Source of the DNA: Neobacillus mesonae
Lineage (GTDB): Bacteria > Bacillota > Bacilli > Bacillales > Cytobacillaceae
Assembly: GCF_001636315.1 (NCBI RefSeq)
Contig: NZ_KV440949.1
Location: forward strand, 3,280,973-3,344,972
Direction: 5' to 3'
Length of the DNA stretch: 64,000 nucleotides
Shown: in pieces, positions 43,131-51,361 of the stretch
Position numbering within the stretch: position 1 is the first letter of the stretch
How the letters are laid out: each line of letters begins with the position of its first letter
Notes under the pieces: generated by a model
Told to the model about the DNA's origin: nothing
The model's database searches: none
Seen by the model: the letters and a program-made list of their open reading frames with translations, nothing else
Translations under genes and position numbers: made by a program

Positions 43131-44774
43131 ATGACACAGCTAAGGTGGGGATCCCCTGAAGCATTGCGCAGGTTATTATGCGAAGTAGTAAGCTGGAAAA
43201 GTATGACCCTTACAGACGGAGAGCGTGAGTTTTCTTCTAAAGTGGCAGGGAAGCTCAAGGAATTGGCATATTTTCAAGAGCATCCTGATCACTTGGGTCT
43301 TCATGATGCCGATTTAGGCCGCCAGTTTGTAACCGCTTTATATAAACACTCTGAGGCTAAGGAAACCATTGTGCTAATCAGCCATTTTGATACGGTGAAT
43401 ACAGAAGAATATGGCGATCTTCAGGAATATGCGTACCTGCCAGAGGAATTGACCAAGCTGCTTCATTCTAGAGTGGATGAACTGCCGGAAGAAGCCAGGC
43501 AGGATCTTCTCTCCGGGGAGTACCTATTTGGCCGGGGCACGATGGATATGAAAATGGGACTGGTTATGCATATGGGATTGATTGAAAAAGCAACGGTCGA
43601 ACACTGGCCAATAAATCTCATCCTTTTGACGGTTCCGGACGAGGAAGTAAATTCTTCCGGCATGCGGGCAGCTGTTCCGAAGCTATTAGAATTGAAGGAA
43701 CAACATCAGCTGGAGTTTAAGCTATTTCTAAACGGCGAACCGGTATTTACGCAGGCACCGGGCGATCGGAACTATTATGTGTATTCAGGTTCAATTGGGA
43801 AAATCATGCCTTCCGCCCTTTTTTACGGAAAAGAGACGCATGTGGGTGAACCGCTTAGCGGCATAACAGCACCTTATATCGCTTCATTTTTAACACAGCG
43901 GATGGAATGGAATTTAACCCTGCAGGAAACGGAGATGGGAGAGGAAACGCCGCTTCCGGTGACACTGCAGCAAAAGGACCTCCGACTAGAGTACTCCGTG
44001 CAAACGCCGTACCGTTCATCAGCTTTGTACAATGTGTTTTTAATGAAACGGAATGCGGAAGAAATCATGGATATATTCGAAAAGGTAGCACTGAATGCAG
44101 CTCACGCATGCAACGAGGCTTATCAGGAAATTTGCAAGGAGCGGAATGCATCTCCCGTTGGCGAAGTGCGGGTACTGCGGTATGAAGAGCTAGAAAAGTA
44201 TGCAGTACGGAAATTTGGGGCAGATTTTGTTGCCGGAGTCAAAGCTACGGTTCAGAAAAGGGCGAATTGGGATGACCGAGAGAAATCGATTCGCATTGCT
44301 GATACGCTGATTATTGAGTGTCAGGAACTGGCACCGGCCATCGTCCTGATGTATGCGCCGCCTTATTATCCGGCTGTCAATTCTTCTAATAATGAGCTGG
44401 TTGTGGAATGTATCGAGTACGTGAAGCAGCAGGGCTTTGAAAAGTTCAGTCTGCCTGTTAACCAAGTGCACTATTTTAATGGAATCAGTGACCTCAGCTA
44501 TGTAAATTACCAGGATGCTGGCGAAGGATGGACGGTATTCAAAGAAAACACACCGGTCTGGGGCAGCAGCTACAGCATCCCATTCGATGAAATGACCCAG
44601 CTCCAAGCACCGGTACTCAACGTAGGCCCGTTCGGTAAAGACGCTCACAAACGAACCGAACGCCTCCACATCAAAAACGCCTTCGAAGAAGTACCAGCCC
44701 TCGTCGAAGGGATGGTCAAAATGCTGGCAAAAAAGAACCGTAACGGTGTCAGCCACCACTCATGGACAAATTAG
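43131..44774 (+). CDS. rocB: RocB-like M20-family peptidase/deacylase
   Basis: A zinc-dependent M20 hydrolase of about 547 residues, similar to RocB of the B. subtilis arginine regulon, whose reaction is unknown. Metal motifs are SHFDTVN, GRGTMDMKMG and DEEVNSSG. The start is most likely ATG 43131 (MTQLRWG) with GTGAGGA upstream. The end is odd: after KKNR the last ten residues (NGVSHHSWTN) are translated from a copy of the palindromic repeat starting at 44745, which also supplies the stop. The A+C-rich tract covers the preceding ~150 bases. Confidence 0.85.
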   Translation: MTQLRWGSPEALRRLLCEVVSWKSMTLTDGEREFSSKVAGKLKELAYFQEHPDHLGLHDADLGRQFVTALYKHSEAKETIVLISHFDTVNTEEYGDLQEYAYLPEELTKLLHSRVDELPEEARQDLLSGEYLFGRGTMDMKMGLVMHMGLIEKATVEHWPINLILLTVPDEEVNSSGMRAAVPKLLELKEQHQLEFKLFLNGEPVFTQAPGDRNYYVYSGSIGKIMPSALFYGKETHVGEPLSGITAPYIASFLTQRMEWNLTLQETEMGEETPLPVTLQQKDLRLEYSVQTPYRSSALYNVFLMKRNAEEIMDIFEKVALNAAHACNEAYQEICKERNASPVGEVRVLRYEELEKYAVRKFGADFVAGVKATVQKRANWDDREKSIRIADTLIIECQELAPAIVLMYAPPYYPAVNSSNNELVVECIEYVKQQGFEKFSLPVNQVHYFNGISDLSYVNYQDAGEGWTVFKENTPVWGSSYSIPFDEMTQLQAPVLNVGPFGKDAHKRTERLHIKNAFEEVPALVEGMVKMLAKKNRNGVSHHSWTN

Positions 44775-44874
44775 TCATTGTGTCCACGTCAGGTGGACAG
44801 TTCGTGCGAATTCCAGTTGGGGGGCAGCTACACGGTGATTAGTGTGGGTGCCTCGCAGCGTGGTACCTGACACC
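44745..44874. repeat. Expanded palindromic repeat overlapping the rocB 3' end
   Basis: Starts with ggtgtcagccacc inside the rocB frame and ends with ggtacctgacacc (44862-44874), with a TGGACAAAT and GTCCAC module between. It is the longest copy in the window. Confidence 0.8.
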
Positions 44875-44899
44875 AAAAATATTAAGGGATGTGATTAAG

Positions 44900-46306
44900 T
44901 TGGTCGAACAAGAGGGTCAGAAGAATCAATTAAATCGGTCGATGAAACGGCGTCATTTGTTTATGCTTTCCTTAGGGGGAGTAATTGGAACTGGATTGTT
45001 TTTAAATGCGGGCTACACAATTAATCAGGCAGGGGCAGGCGGGGCATTAATCGGTTATTTATTTGGCGGGCTGATTTTGTACCTTGTTATGGTTTGCTTA
45101 GGAGAGCTTGCAGTGTACATGCCTGTTACTGGATCATTCCAGACTTACGCTAGCAAATTCATAAGTCCTTCGGCTGGTTTTTCGCTGGGCTGGATGTATT
45201 TTATAGGATCAGCTGCAACAGCAGGAGTAGAATTTACGGCTGCAGGAATTTTGATGCAACGCTGGTTTCCGGATATCTCCGTTTGGATTTGGTGTGCTAT
45301 TTTTATTCTTCTATTGTTTCTGCTAAATGCGTTAACAACTAGGGGCTTTGCTGAGGCGGAATATTGGTTTTCCGGGATTAAAGTATTGGCTGTTATCTTC
45401 TTTATTATTATTGGTTTCGGGGCCATCTTTGGCATCATTCCATTGGCTGACAGGCCGGCGCCGTTTATGGAACATTTAGCTCCTAAAGGACTTTTTCCTG
45501 CCGGAATTGCTATTGTATTTGTGACAATGATGAATGTTATCTTTTCCTATCAGGGATCAGAACTAATCGGGATTGCGGCTGGTGAAAGCGAGGATCCTCA
45601 AAAGAATATCCCACGTGCCATTCGAAATGTGCTTTTTAGAATCATCATTTTTTATATTGCTTCTATTATTATATTGTCCGCCATTTTCCCAACAAAAGAA
45701 CTTGGGTTATTAGAAAGCCCATTTGTGACCTTGATGGACATGGCAGGAATTCCATTTGCACCTGACATTATGAACTTTGTTATCCTAACCGCAATTTTAT
45801 CTGTAGGAAACTCTTGTATTTATGCTTCGACCCGTTTGCTTTGGGCGATGGCTCATGATGGAATGGCGCCAAAAGTTTTTGGAAAACTCTCAAAACGGAA
45901 GGTGCCGTTTACTGCTCTTGTATTCACCATGATTTTTTCACTCTTATCGTTACTTACAAGCGTTGTTGCTGCTGATACTGTATTCGTGTTGTTAATGTCA
46001 ATCGCGGGTATTTCCGTCACCATCTCTTGGATGGGAATAGCCCTTTCCCAATTCATGTTCCGACGTAAATATATCCAAGCCGGAGGAAAGGTAGAGGACC
46101 TAAAGTACAAAGTACCATTCTATCCTCTTATTCCACTGATTTGTATCATATTCTGTGTCTCGATTCTAGTATTCCTAGCCTTTGACCCAACCCAGCTCAC
46201 AGGACTGCTCATCGGACTAGGATTCTTGCTTACTACCTATATCTTCTATTACTTCAAAAATAGAAAATCAGATAAAGCTAGTACAAATAATGAAATTGGT
46301 GCCTGA
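44900..46306 (+). CDS. Amino acid permease (APC family, arginine/ornithine type)
   Basis: A transporter of about 468 residues with 12 helices and the APC signature LFMLSLGGVIGTGLFLNAGYTI. It resembles RocE/RocC-type permeases and would feed the cluster with arginine or a derivative. AAGGGA at 44884-44889 favours the TTG at 44900 over the GTG at 44891. The last codons, ATT GGT GCC TGA, run into a repeat core (46298-46310), so the stop codon is part of the repeat and the C-terminus was probably altered by its insertion. Confidence 0.85.
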   Translation: MVEQEGQKNQLNRSMKRRHLFMLSLGGVIGTGLFLNAGYTINQAGAGGALIGYLFGGLILYLVMVCLGELAVYMPVTGSFQTYASKFISPSAGFSLGWMYFIGSAATAGVEFTAAGILMQRWFPDISVWIWCAIFILLLFLLNALTTRGFAEAEYWFSGIKVLAVIFFIIIGFGAIFGIIPLADRPAPFMEHLAPKGLFPAGIAIVFVTMMNVIFSYQGSELIGIAAGESEDPQKNIPRAIRNVLFRIIIFYIASIIILSAIFPTKELGLLESPFVTLMDMAGIPFAPDIMNFVILTAILSVGNSCIYASTRLLWAMAHDGMAPKVFGKLSKRKVPFTALVFTMIFSLLSLLTSVVAADTVFVLLMSIAGISVTISWMGIALSQFMFRRKYIQAGGKVEDLKYKVPFYPLIPLICIIFCVSILVFLAFDPTQLTGLLIGLGFLLTTYIFYYFKNRKSDKASTNNEIGA

Positions 46307-46343
46307 CACCACTCGTGGACATTTGTACGCCTGGGGTAGACAC
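46298..46343. repeat. Palindromic repeat supplying the permease stop codon
   Basis: ggtgcctgacacc (46298-46310), then CTCGTGGACATTTGTACGCC and GGGGTAGACAC. It is nearly identical to 40336-40378. Confidence 0.85.
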
Positions 46344-46514
46344 TAGGGCGTGTCCATATGCCTTTGCTATGCCGGATAACCGTGATGGTTGTCCGGTTCT
46401 TTAGTGGTTTAAATGTTTGATGGATTAAAATATTTATAAACTCATAATTCCTACTTGATTTATTGGAATTGATGTATTAAAATCATTTCATAAATATAGA
46501 GGGGAAGGAATATC

Positions 46515-47897
46515 ATGAATTCCATTTTTATTATCATAAATATAGCCGTGTTGCTTTTGTTAATGGCTGGTCTGTTTTTCATGCAAAAGAAACACGTTTC
46601 TTTTTCAAAGCGAGTATTTACCGCGTTAGGTTTAGGTCTTGTCTTTGGTTTTGTCCTGCATCTGATTTACGGTACAACATCTGAGATTACAGCGGGTACC
46701 ATTGATTGGTTTAACATTGTCGGGAACGGCTATGTGAAACTATTACAAATGGTTGTTATGCCGTTAGTATTCATTTCTATTGTTGGTGCTTTTACAAAAT
46801 TAAAGCTGACCAAAAATATCGGAAAAATTAGTTTCCTAGTTATTGGTATCCTGCTTGGAACAACAGCAATCTCAGCAGCGATCGGTATCGGTTCTGCTTT
46901 AGGCTTTGGCCTTGACGGCATTCACCTTACCGCTGGCGATGCTGAAAACGCCCGTAATGCTTTGCTTGAAGAAAAAGTAACTGGCGTTAAAGATATGACG
47001 ATTCCACAGCAAATTCTTGAATTATTGCCAAGCAATCCGTTTCAAGATTTAACCGGAGCCCGTCCAACTTCAACGATTGCAGTAGTAATTTTTGCAGCAT
47101 TTATTGGGATGGCTTATCTTGGGGTGAAACGTAAGGACCCTGAGCATGCAGACTTTTTTGCAAAAATAATCGACACCTTGTACTCCATCATCATGCGTGT
47201 TGTTACCTTGATTCTTCGTTTAACTCCATACGGGATTTTAGCGATTATCACAAGGGTTACAGCAACAAGTGATTATGAGGCGATCCTCAAGTTAGGAAAG
47301 TTTGTCGTTGCATCTTATGTAGCCTTGATTCTTATGTTTATTGTCCATTTACTGCTGTTAACATTTGCAAAACTAAGCCCTGTAAACTACGTGAAAAAGG
47401 CGCTTCCAACGCTGACATTTGCCTTTACTTCACGTACTAGCGCAGGTACATTACCATTAAATATTAAAACGCAGACAAAGGATTTTGGGGTATCTGAAGG
47501 GATTGCGAACTTCGCTGCCTCCTTTGGACTTTCAATCGGCCAAAATGGATGTGCGGGGATTTACCCAGCGATGTTAGCCGTAATGGTGGCACCGGCTGCA
47601 GGTATTAATCCTACAAGCCCATCATTCATTGTATCTCTTATTCTAGTTGTCGCAATCAGTTCATTCGGTGTCGCAGGTGTCGGCGGCGGTGCAACATTTG
47701 CAGCCCTGATCGTCTTATCCGTGATGAACCTGCCAATCGCAATTGTCGGACTGCTCATTTCCGTTGAGCCGCTTATCGATATGGGCCGTACAGCCCTCAA
47801 CGTCAGCGGAAGCATGACAGCCGGAGTCCTAACAGGCAAAGTCACAGGCGAACTCGAAAAAGACGTATACCAACGACCAAATGTAGTAGAAGCTTAA
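46515..47897 (+). CDS. tcyP: L-cystine/dicarboxylate-type symporter (DAACS family)
   Basis: A 460-residue symporter with eight helices and two re-entrant loops. TFAFTSRTSAGTLPLNIKT and GQNGCAGIYPAML mark the substrate hairpin; the overall sequence matches TcyP of B. subtilis (463 residues), a sodium-coupled cystine importer. GGGGAAGGAATATC precedes ATG 46515. The last 120 bases are strongly A+C rich (41 of 60 in 47821-47880), with a perfect palindrome 11 bases after the stop. Confidence 0.88.
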   Translation: MNSIFIIINIAVLLLLMAGLFFMQKKHVSFSKRVFTALGLGLVFGFVLHLIYGTTSEITAGTIDWFNIVGNGYVKLLQMVVMPLVFISIVGAFTKLKLTKNIGKISFLVIGILLGTTAISAAIGIGSALGFGLDGIHLTAGDAENARNALLEEKVTGVKDMTIPQQILELLPSNPFQDLTGARPTSTIAVVIFAAFIGMAYLGVKRKDPEHADFFAKIIDTLYSIIMRVVTLILRLTPYGILAIITRVTATSDYEAILKLGKFVVASYVALILMFIVHLLLLTFAKLSPVNYVKKALPTLTFAFTSRTSAGTLPLNIKTQTKDFGVSEGIANFAASFGLSIGQNGCAGIYPAMLAVMVAPAAGINPTSPSFIVSLILVVAISSFGVAGVGGGATFAALIVLSVMNLPIAIVGLLISVEPLIDMGRTALNVSGSMTAGVLTGKVTGELEKDVYQRPNVVEA

Positions 47898-47908
47898 AGA
47901 TATCATTG

Positions 47909-47951
47909 GGTGTCAGGCACCATGTGAATTTTTCACATGGTGCCTGACACC
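47909..47951. repeat. 43-bp palindromic repeat, copy 5
   Basis: Perfect 20-base arms around TTT, followed by CTTTTT; it could terminate tcyP transcription. Confidence 0.95.
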
Positions 47952-48044
47952 TTTTTCTAAATTTTTGAAGTTAATTGTTTTATAGTTTGGAATTATATTA
48001 TAAAATTAGTGGTAGACTTTGATAATTTTGACAGGAGGGTTACG

Positions 48045-48713
48045 ATGCACCAGGTTCGGTTAATAGAGGGGACATTTCAGCCGTCTGCACATTTTATAGG
48101 GCTTAAGGAAACAGAGCAGGTAAAAGGGATATCTTTGAAGATAGCTGTTATCATCGGTTCAAGCATGTTGGTTTCCGCAGTGGGTGCTTATTTAGGTGCC
48201 GGAACAGAAGAAATCATGAAATTAATGGATACGGTTGGTAGAGAGAAGCTGGAATTTGCCAAATTAATTTTTGGAATCGGAGAAGTTTTGTCAGGCCTAC
48301 TTTCACCGTTATTTATCATGTTTTTTTTCGCTCTCTTTTTCTGGCCATTTTTTAGCCAAATGAATTTCGGTAAAATCTTATCCATTCAACTATTCCCGGC
48401 TTTCTTATATACAGTTGAAAAATTGCTAAATGTTCCACTTTTTCTCCTGCTTGGAATTAGTAAAGAATCGTCTCCATTTGGGTTGGGAGTTCTTACGCAG
48501 CTTATTACCAATCAAACCTATCTGGTGAATCTTTTCAGTCAGATAACAATTTTTCAAATATGGTCTGCATGCTTACAGGTTATAGCTTTTCGGAAAATGT
48601 CAGATAAACCAATGAGTTTAATCGTTCTGATCGTTATTTTTACACACATTATTTACATGTTGCTCGTTACCACCTCTATTACTTTGATACAGGACCTAGT
48701 AATTTCACTATAG
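48045..48713 (+). CDS. YknW-like (Yip1-type) membrane protein
   Basis: A protein of about 222 residues with five hydrophobic helices, the Yip1-like topology seen in YknW of B. subtilis. GGAGGG lies before ATG 48045. The adaptor gene follows nine bases after the stop. In B. subtilis YknW helps assemble the YknXYZ exporter; here no ATPase or MacB-type permease gene follows. The assignment rests on topology, size and neighbour. Confidence 0.6.
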   Translation: MHQVRLIEGTFQPSAHFIGLKETEQVKGISLKIAVIIGSSMLVSAVGAYLGAGTEEIMKLMDTVGREKLEFAKLIFGIGEVLSGLLSPLFIMFFFALFFWPFFSQMNFGKILSIQLFPAFLYTVEKLLNVPLFLLLGISKESSPFGLGVLTQLITNQTYLVNLFSQITIFQIWSACLQVIAFRKMSDKPMSLIVLIVIFTHIIYMLLVTTSITLIQDLVISL

Positions 48714-48722
48714 GAGTATATG

Positions 48723-49934
48723 ATGAAAAAGCCAGCGTTTATATGTTCAATAATCACAAGTCTAGCTCTAGTTATATCAAGTGTAATCATTATCGTGAAA
48801 ACAGATTACATAAAGCGTTCCAAAGCAATGCCGGTATATATGGTAACTGAATTAGGGGATTTAAGAGAAACACTGCCGACTAAGGGCGTTGTCATTCCGG
48901 CGGGCCATTATTCTATTCATTATGATAGAACACTTGGGTCGGTAAAAGAAGTTAAAGTAGAAGAAGGAGCCGCTGTATCAAGCGGTGATGCCCTTATTGA
49001 GTATAATACTACCCACATTGACAATGAAATTTCGTCACTCGAACAGCAGCTTGGCAGGTTATCAAGTCTGTCCAGTAAGCTGGAAAGCGATATTGCGGAT
49101 TTAGAACAAGAACAATTAGACCAGTCTGTCGATTTAGATGACCAAACTATTGCTCAAAATGACAAAATCATTAACAGCCAAATAAGTGATAAAGAGTATC
49201 AGGTTCAAGATATAGAAATGCAGAGTGACCAGATCAATGAAAAGATTAAACAGCTTAAGTCAGATAAAGAAAATTATGTGATTAAAAGCAAGATGGATGG
49301 AATCGTGACTAAGGTCAATTCATTTTCACAAAGTGAGAAGGATCCAATTGTCTCAATTGAATCAAATCAGCCTTTTCTAATCGAAGGGAAACTATCCGAA
49401 AATGAAATCATAAAAGTACAAGAGGGGCAAAAAGCTATCGTATCCGCAGCGGTTTTACCGAAACAAAAAAATGAGGGAACTGTCAAAGAGCTGAAAATGA
49501 CCCCCATTGGAAAGCCATCTGTTGAAGAAAAGGAAAGTTTTTATCCATTTATATTAGAAATGGCTAAAGCAGTAGACAATTGGCATCACGGTTACCATGT
49601 AAATGTTGATATTGTTCTTAAAGAACGAAATGGGGTTGTCGTCGTCCCTGACAAAGTCATTCAGAAAAAAGACGCTAAATCCTATGCATATGTCCTTCAA
49701 AATGGAATGTTGGAAAAAAGAAAAATCCAACTAGGAATGGAAATAAATCACCGACAGGAAGTGGTAGAAGGATTAAAAGAAGGCGAGAGAATTATTAGCA
49801 AACCTTCTGAAGAATTGCGGGATAAAATGGGCATCACCATGCCGATTAACGAGCTTTATCTAAAAAAACAAACAATGAAGACATTTACAAATGAGCAAAC
49901 CATTCGTTTGGTGTTAAAAGGGTTATTTAACTAA
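48723..49934 (+). CDS. Efflux membrane-fusion/adaptor protein (YknX/HlyD-like)
   Basis: A 403-residue protein: one N-terminal membrane anchor, a lipoyl-like half (VKEVKVEEGAAVSSGDALIEYNT), a coiled-coil hairpin (about 100-185, QQLGRLSSLSSKLESDIADLEQE and on), the second lipoyl half (VIKSKMDGIVTKV), then a beta-barrel and membrane-proximal domain. TAGGAG at 48711-48716 favours ATG 48723 over 48720. Such adaptors join an ABC exporter; the absence of its ATPase and permease here is notable. A terminator follows. Confidence 0.82.
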   Translation: MKKPAFICSIITSLALVISSVIIIVKTDYIKRSKAMPVYMVTELGDLRETLPTKGVVIPAGHYSIHYDRTLGSVKEVKVEEGAAVSSGDALIEYNTTHIDNEISSLEQQLGRLSSLSSKLESDIADLEQEQLDQSVDLDDQTIAQNDKIINSQISDKEYQVQDIEMQSDQINEKIKQLKSDKENYVIKSKMDGIVTKVNSFSQSEKDPIVSIESNQPFLIEGKLSENEIIKVQEGQKAIVSAAVLPKQKNEGTVKELKMTPIGKPSVEEKESFYPFILEMAKAVDNWHHGYHVNVDIVLKERNGVVVVPDKVIQKKDAKSYAYVLQNGMLEKRKIQLGMEINHRQEVVEGLKEGERIISKPSEELRDKMGITMPINELYLKKQTMKTFTNEQTIRLVLKGLFN

Positions 49935-49958
49935 AATCATTATAAGATATAATAAATA

Positions 49959-49996
49959 AAATCCTCGGTTGAATCAGTGAATCCGGGGATTTTTTG
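49959..49996 (+). terminator. Terminator after the adaptor gene
   Basis: Stem AAATCCTCGG with CCGGGGATTT, followed by TTTTG. Confidence 0.8.
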
Positions 49997-50046
49997 TTTT
50001 TTAAGAGAAACTATATTTTCTGTTTGGTCATTTTATTGTAAAATAA

Positions 50047-50066
50047 ATAGGAACAAATGTTCCTAT
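50047..50066 (+). promoter_or_regulatory. LexA-like (SOS) box upstream of the split sigma operon
   Basis: ATAGGAACAAATGTTCCTAT is a perfect palindrome. Its heart GGAACAAATGTTCC fits the Bacillus LexA pattern CGAACRNRYGTTYC except at the first base. It lies 66 bases before the sigma factor start. It may instead be an operator for another dimeric repressor. Confidence 0.5.
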
Positions 50067-50131
50067 CGGGGTTGTGTCTTGTGCCCTTTGATCCCTTCTT
50101 ATATATAAAAGCGAAAGAAAGGGGTGGTTAA

Positions 50132-50760
50132 ATGGATAAATTCCCCTTCCCATATGAAAGGACACATCCTCACCTAAAAAAGAAATTTGAGCGCACAATT
50201 TTGGCTTATCAGTCTGAGTTATTAAATCCGATGATCCAAGATTTTTTAAGTAACAAAACAAATTACGATCTATTTGTAAAGTCAATTTGCTTTCCTACAA
50301 ACGAAAACCATATAAAGCTGGATCGGGCATTCCAACAATTTTATGGAGAAATTAGGCTAATTCATTACATTTCAAAGCATCTTACCCATTATTCGTGGCA
50401 TTTTTATCAAAAAGAGAAAAAAGAGTATGAGTACCATTTATATACGTTCGATCAACCAATTAAAGAGGAATCAAATATGTATTCACTTGGTAGTCTTATA
50501 AGTGATGGTAATAGTGAAATGATTGATTCTATCTTAATCCAATCAAAATCTTTAATGGATCACGTTCAAGACCCTAAATTATATCTTGCCCTGCAACGAC
50601 TAACGATAAAGCAAAAAAAGGTTTTAGAACTTTATTATTTGTACAACCTATCCCATACCGAAATCGGTAAGATATTACAAGTGTCGCAGCAAGCTGTTTC
50701 AAAAACGATTAAAAATGCACTAAGGAAACTTAGAATTTATTACATGGGTGGGAACAGTTA
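50132..50760 (+). CDS. sigO: Sigma-70 family factor, SigO (YvrI)-like
   Basis: About 209 residues. The C-terminal region (about 155-205) is sigma region 4 with a clear helix-turn-helix (LTIKQKKVLELYYLYNLSHTEIGKILQVSQQAVSKTIKNALRKLR, described here in two halves: the first helix pair ends at YLYN and the recognition helix spans SQQAVSKTIKN). A recognisable region 2 is missing from the rest. In B. subtilis SigO works with a separate region-2 protein, RsoA; here a matching small gene lies two genes downstream. The feature is shown to the last sense-strand base before the overlap: the TAA is at 50759-50761 and shares its final base with the next ATG. GGGGTGG precedes the ATG. Confidence 0.8.
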
Positions 50761-50919
50761 ATGGAACAGATGGAATGGGTAAATAGCATTGGAAATGTAG
50801 GTTTTCCTATTGTATTGGTATTTTACCTGTTAGCCCGTTTAGAAAAGGGATTTACACGATTAGAGCTAGTAATAAAGGAACTAGTTGATGAAGTTAAAAG
50901 GGGGAAAAAAATATGGTAA
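50761..50919 (+). CDS. yvrJ: YvrJ-family small membrane protein
   Basis: A 52-residue protein with one helix (SIGNVGFPIVLVFYLLARLEKGF) and a charged amphipathic tail. The IGNVGFPIV stretch is the YvrJ hallmark. The ATG overlaps the sigma factor stop by one base, and its own 3' end overlaps the rsoA start by seven bases. yvrJ accompanies sigO-rsoA in B. subtilis too. Its role is unknown; it might tie the sigma factor to the membrane. Confidence 0.85.
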   Translation: MEQMEWVNSIGNVGFPIVLVFYLLARLEKGFTRLELVIKELVDEVKRGKKIW

Positions 50920-51143
50920 ATTTATACGACTTAACTCAAAAAGCAAAAGCTGGAAGTAAAGAAGCTGTTGCTAAAATTGTAGAAATGTTTGAACCAAAGG
51001 TAAAAAAATCTAGTCGTTTCATTGCTGCTGATAATAGGGAAGATTTAGAACAAGAACTGAGGATGGAGATTGTGAAAGCTGTTAATCGTTTTGAAACATC
51101 TTCCACACCCACTTTCTGGGGGTTCATTAAAACACTCAAATAA
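50913..51143 (+). CDS. rsoA: RsoA-like co-sigma factor (region 2 subunit)
   Basis: A 76-residue protein with sigma region 2-like sequence (EAVAKIVEMFEPKVKKSSRF, then NREDLEQELRMEIVKAVNRFE). RsoA supplies the -10 recognition part that SigO lacks; together they form one working sigma factor. AAAAGGGGG precedes the ATG. Position and size match the B. subtilis protein (79 residues). Confidence 0.83.
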   Translation: MVNLYDLTQKAKAGSKEAVAKIVEMFEPKVKKSSRFIAADNREDLEQELRMEIVKAVNRFETSSTPTFWGFIKTLK

Positions 51144-51159
51144 TTGTTAGTATCATTTC

Positions 51160-51192
51160 AAGTGACTGGGATGTCTTCCTGGTCGCTTTTCA
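51160..51192 (+). terminator. Probable terminator after rsoA
   Basis: Imperfect stem AGTGACTGGGA with TCCTGGTCGCT (wobble pairs), then TTTTC. Confidence 0.5.
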
Positions 51193-51361
51193 AAAAATGA
51201 TTTCCCTTCTTCTTTTATAACCTTATTCCTGGTACGGAATAAAATCTATTACTTTTATCCTGCGAATTATTTGGTAGTTAATACCCGTTCTTTCCAAGAC
51301 TGCCAATTGTATAATAAATTTGTAAAATTTTATTGAAATATAAGGAAATAGGGGGAATTTT

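Noticed and set aside
4162..47951. Repeats considered as ordinary intrinsic terminators only
   Set aside because: Some could terminate transcription, but most lack a T run, and several loci have a separate proper terminator beside the repeat.
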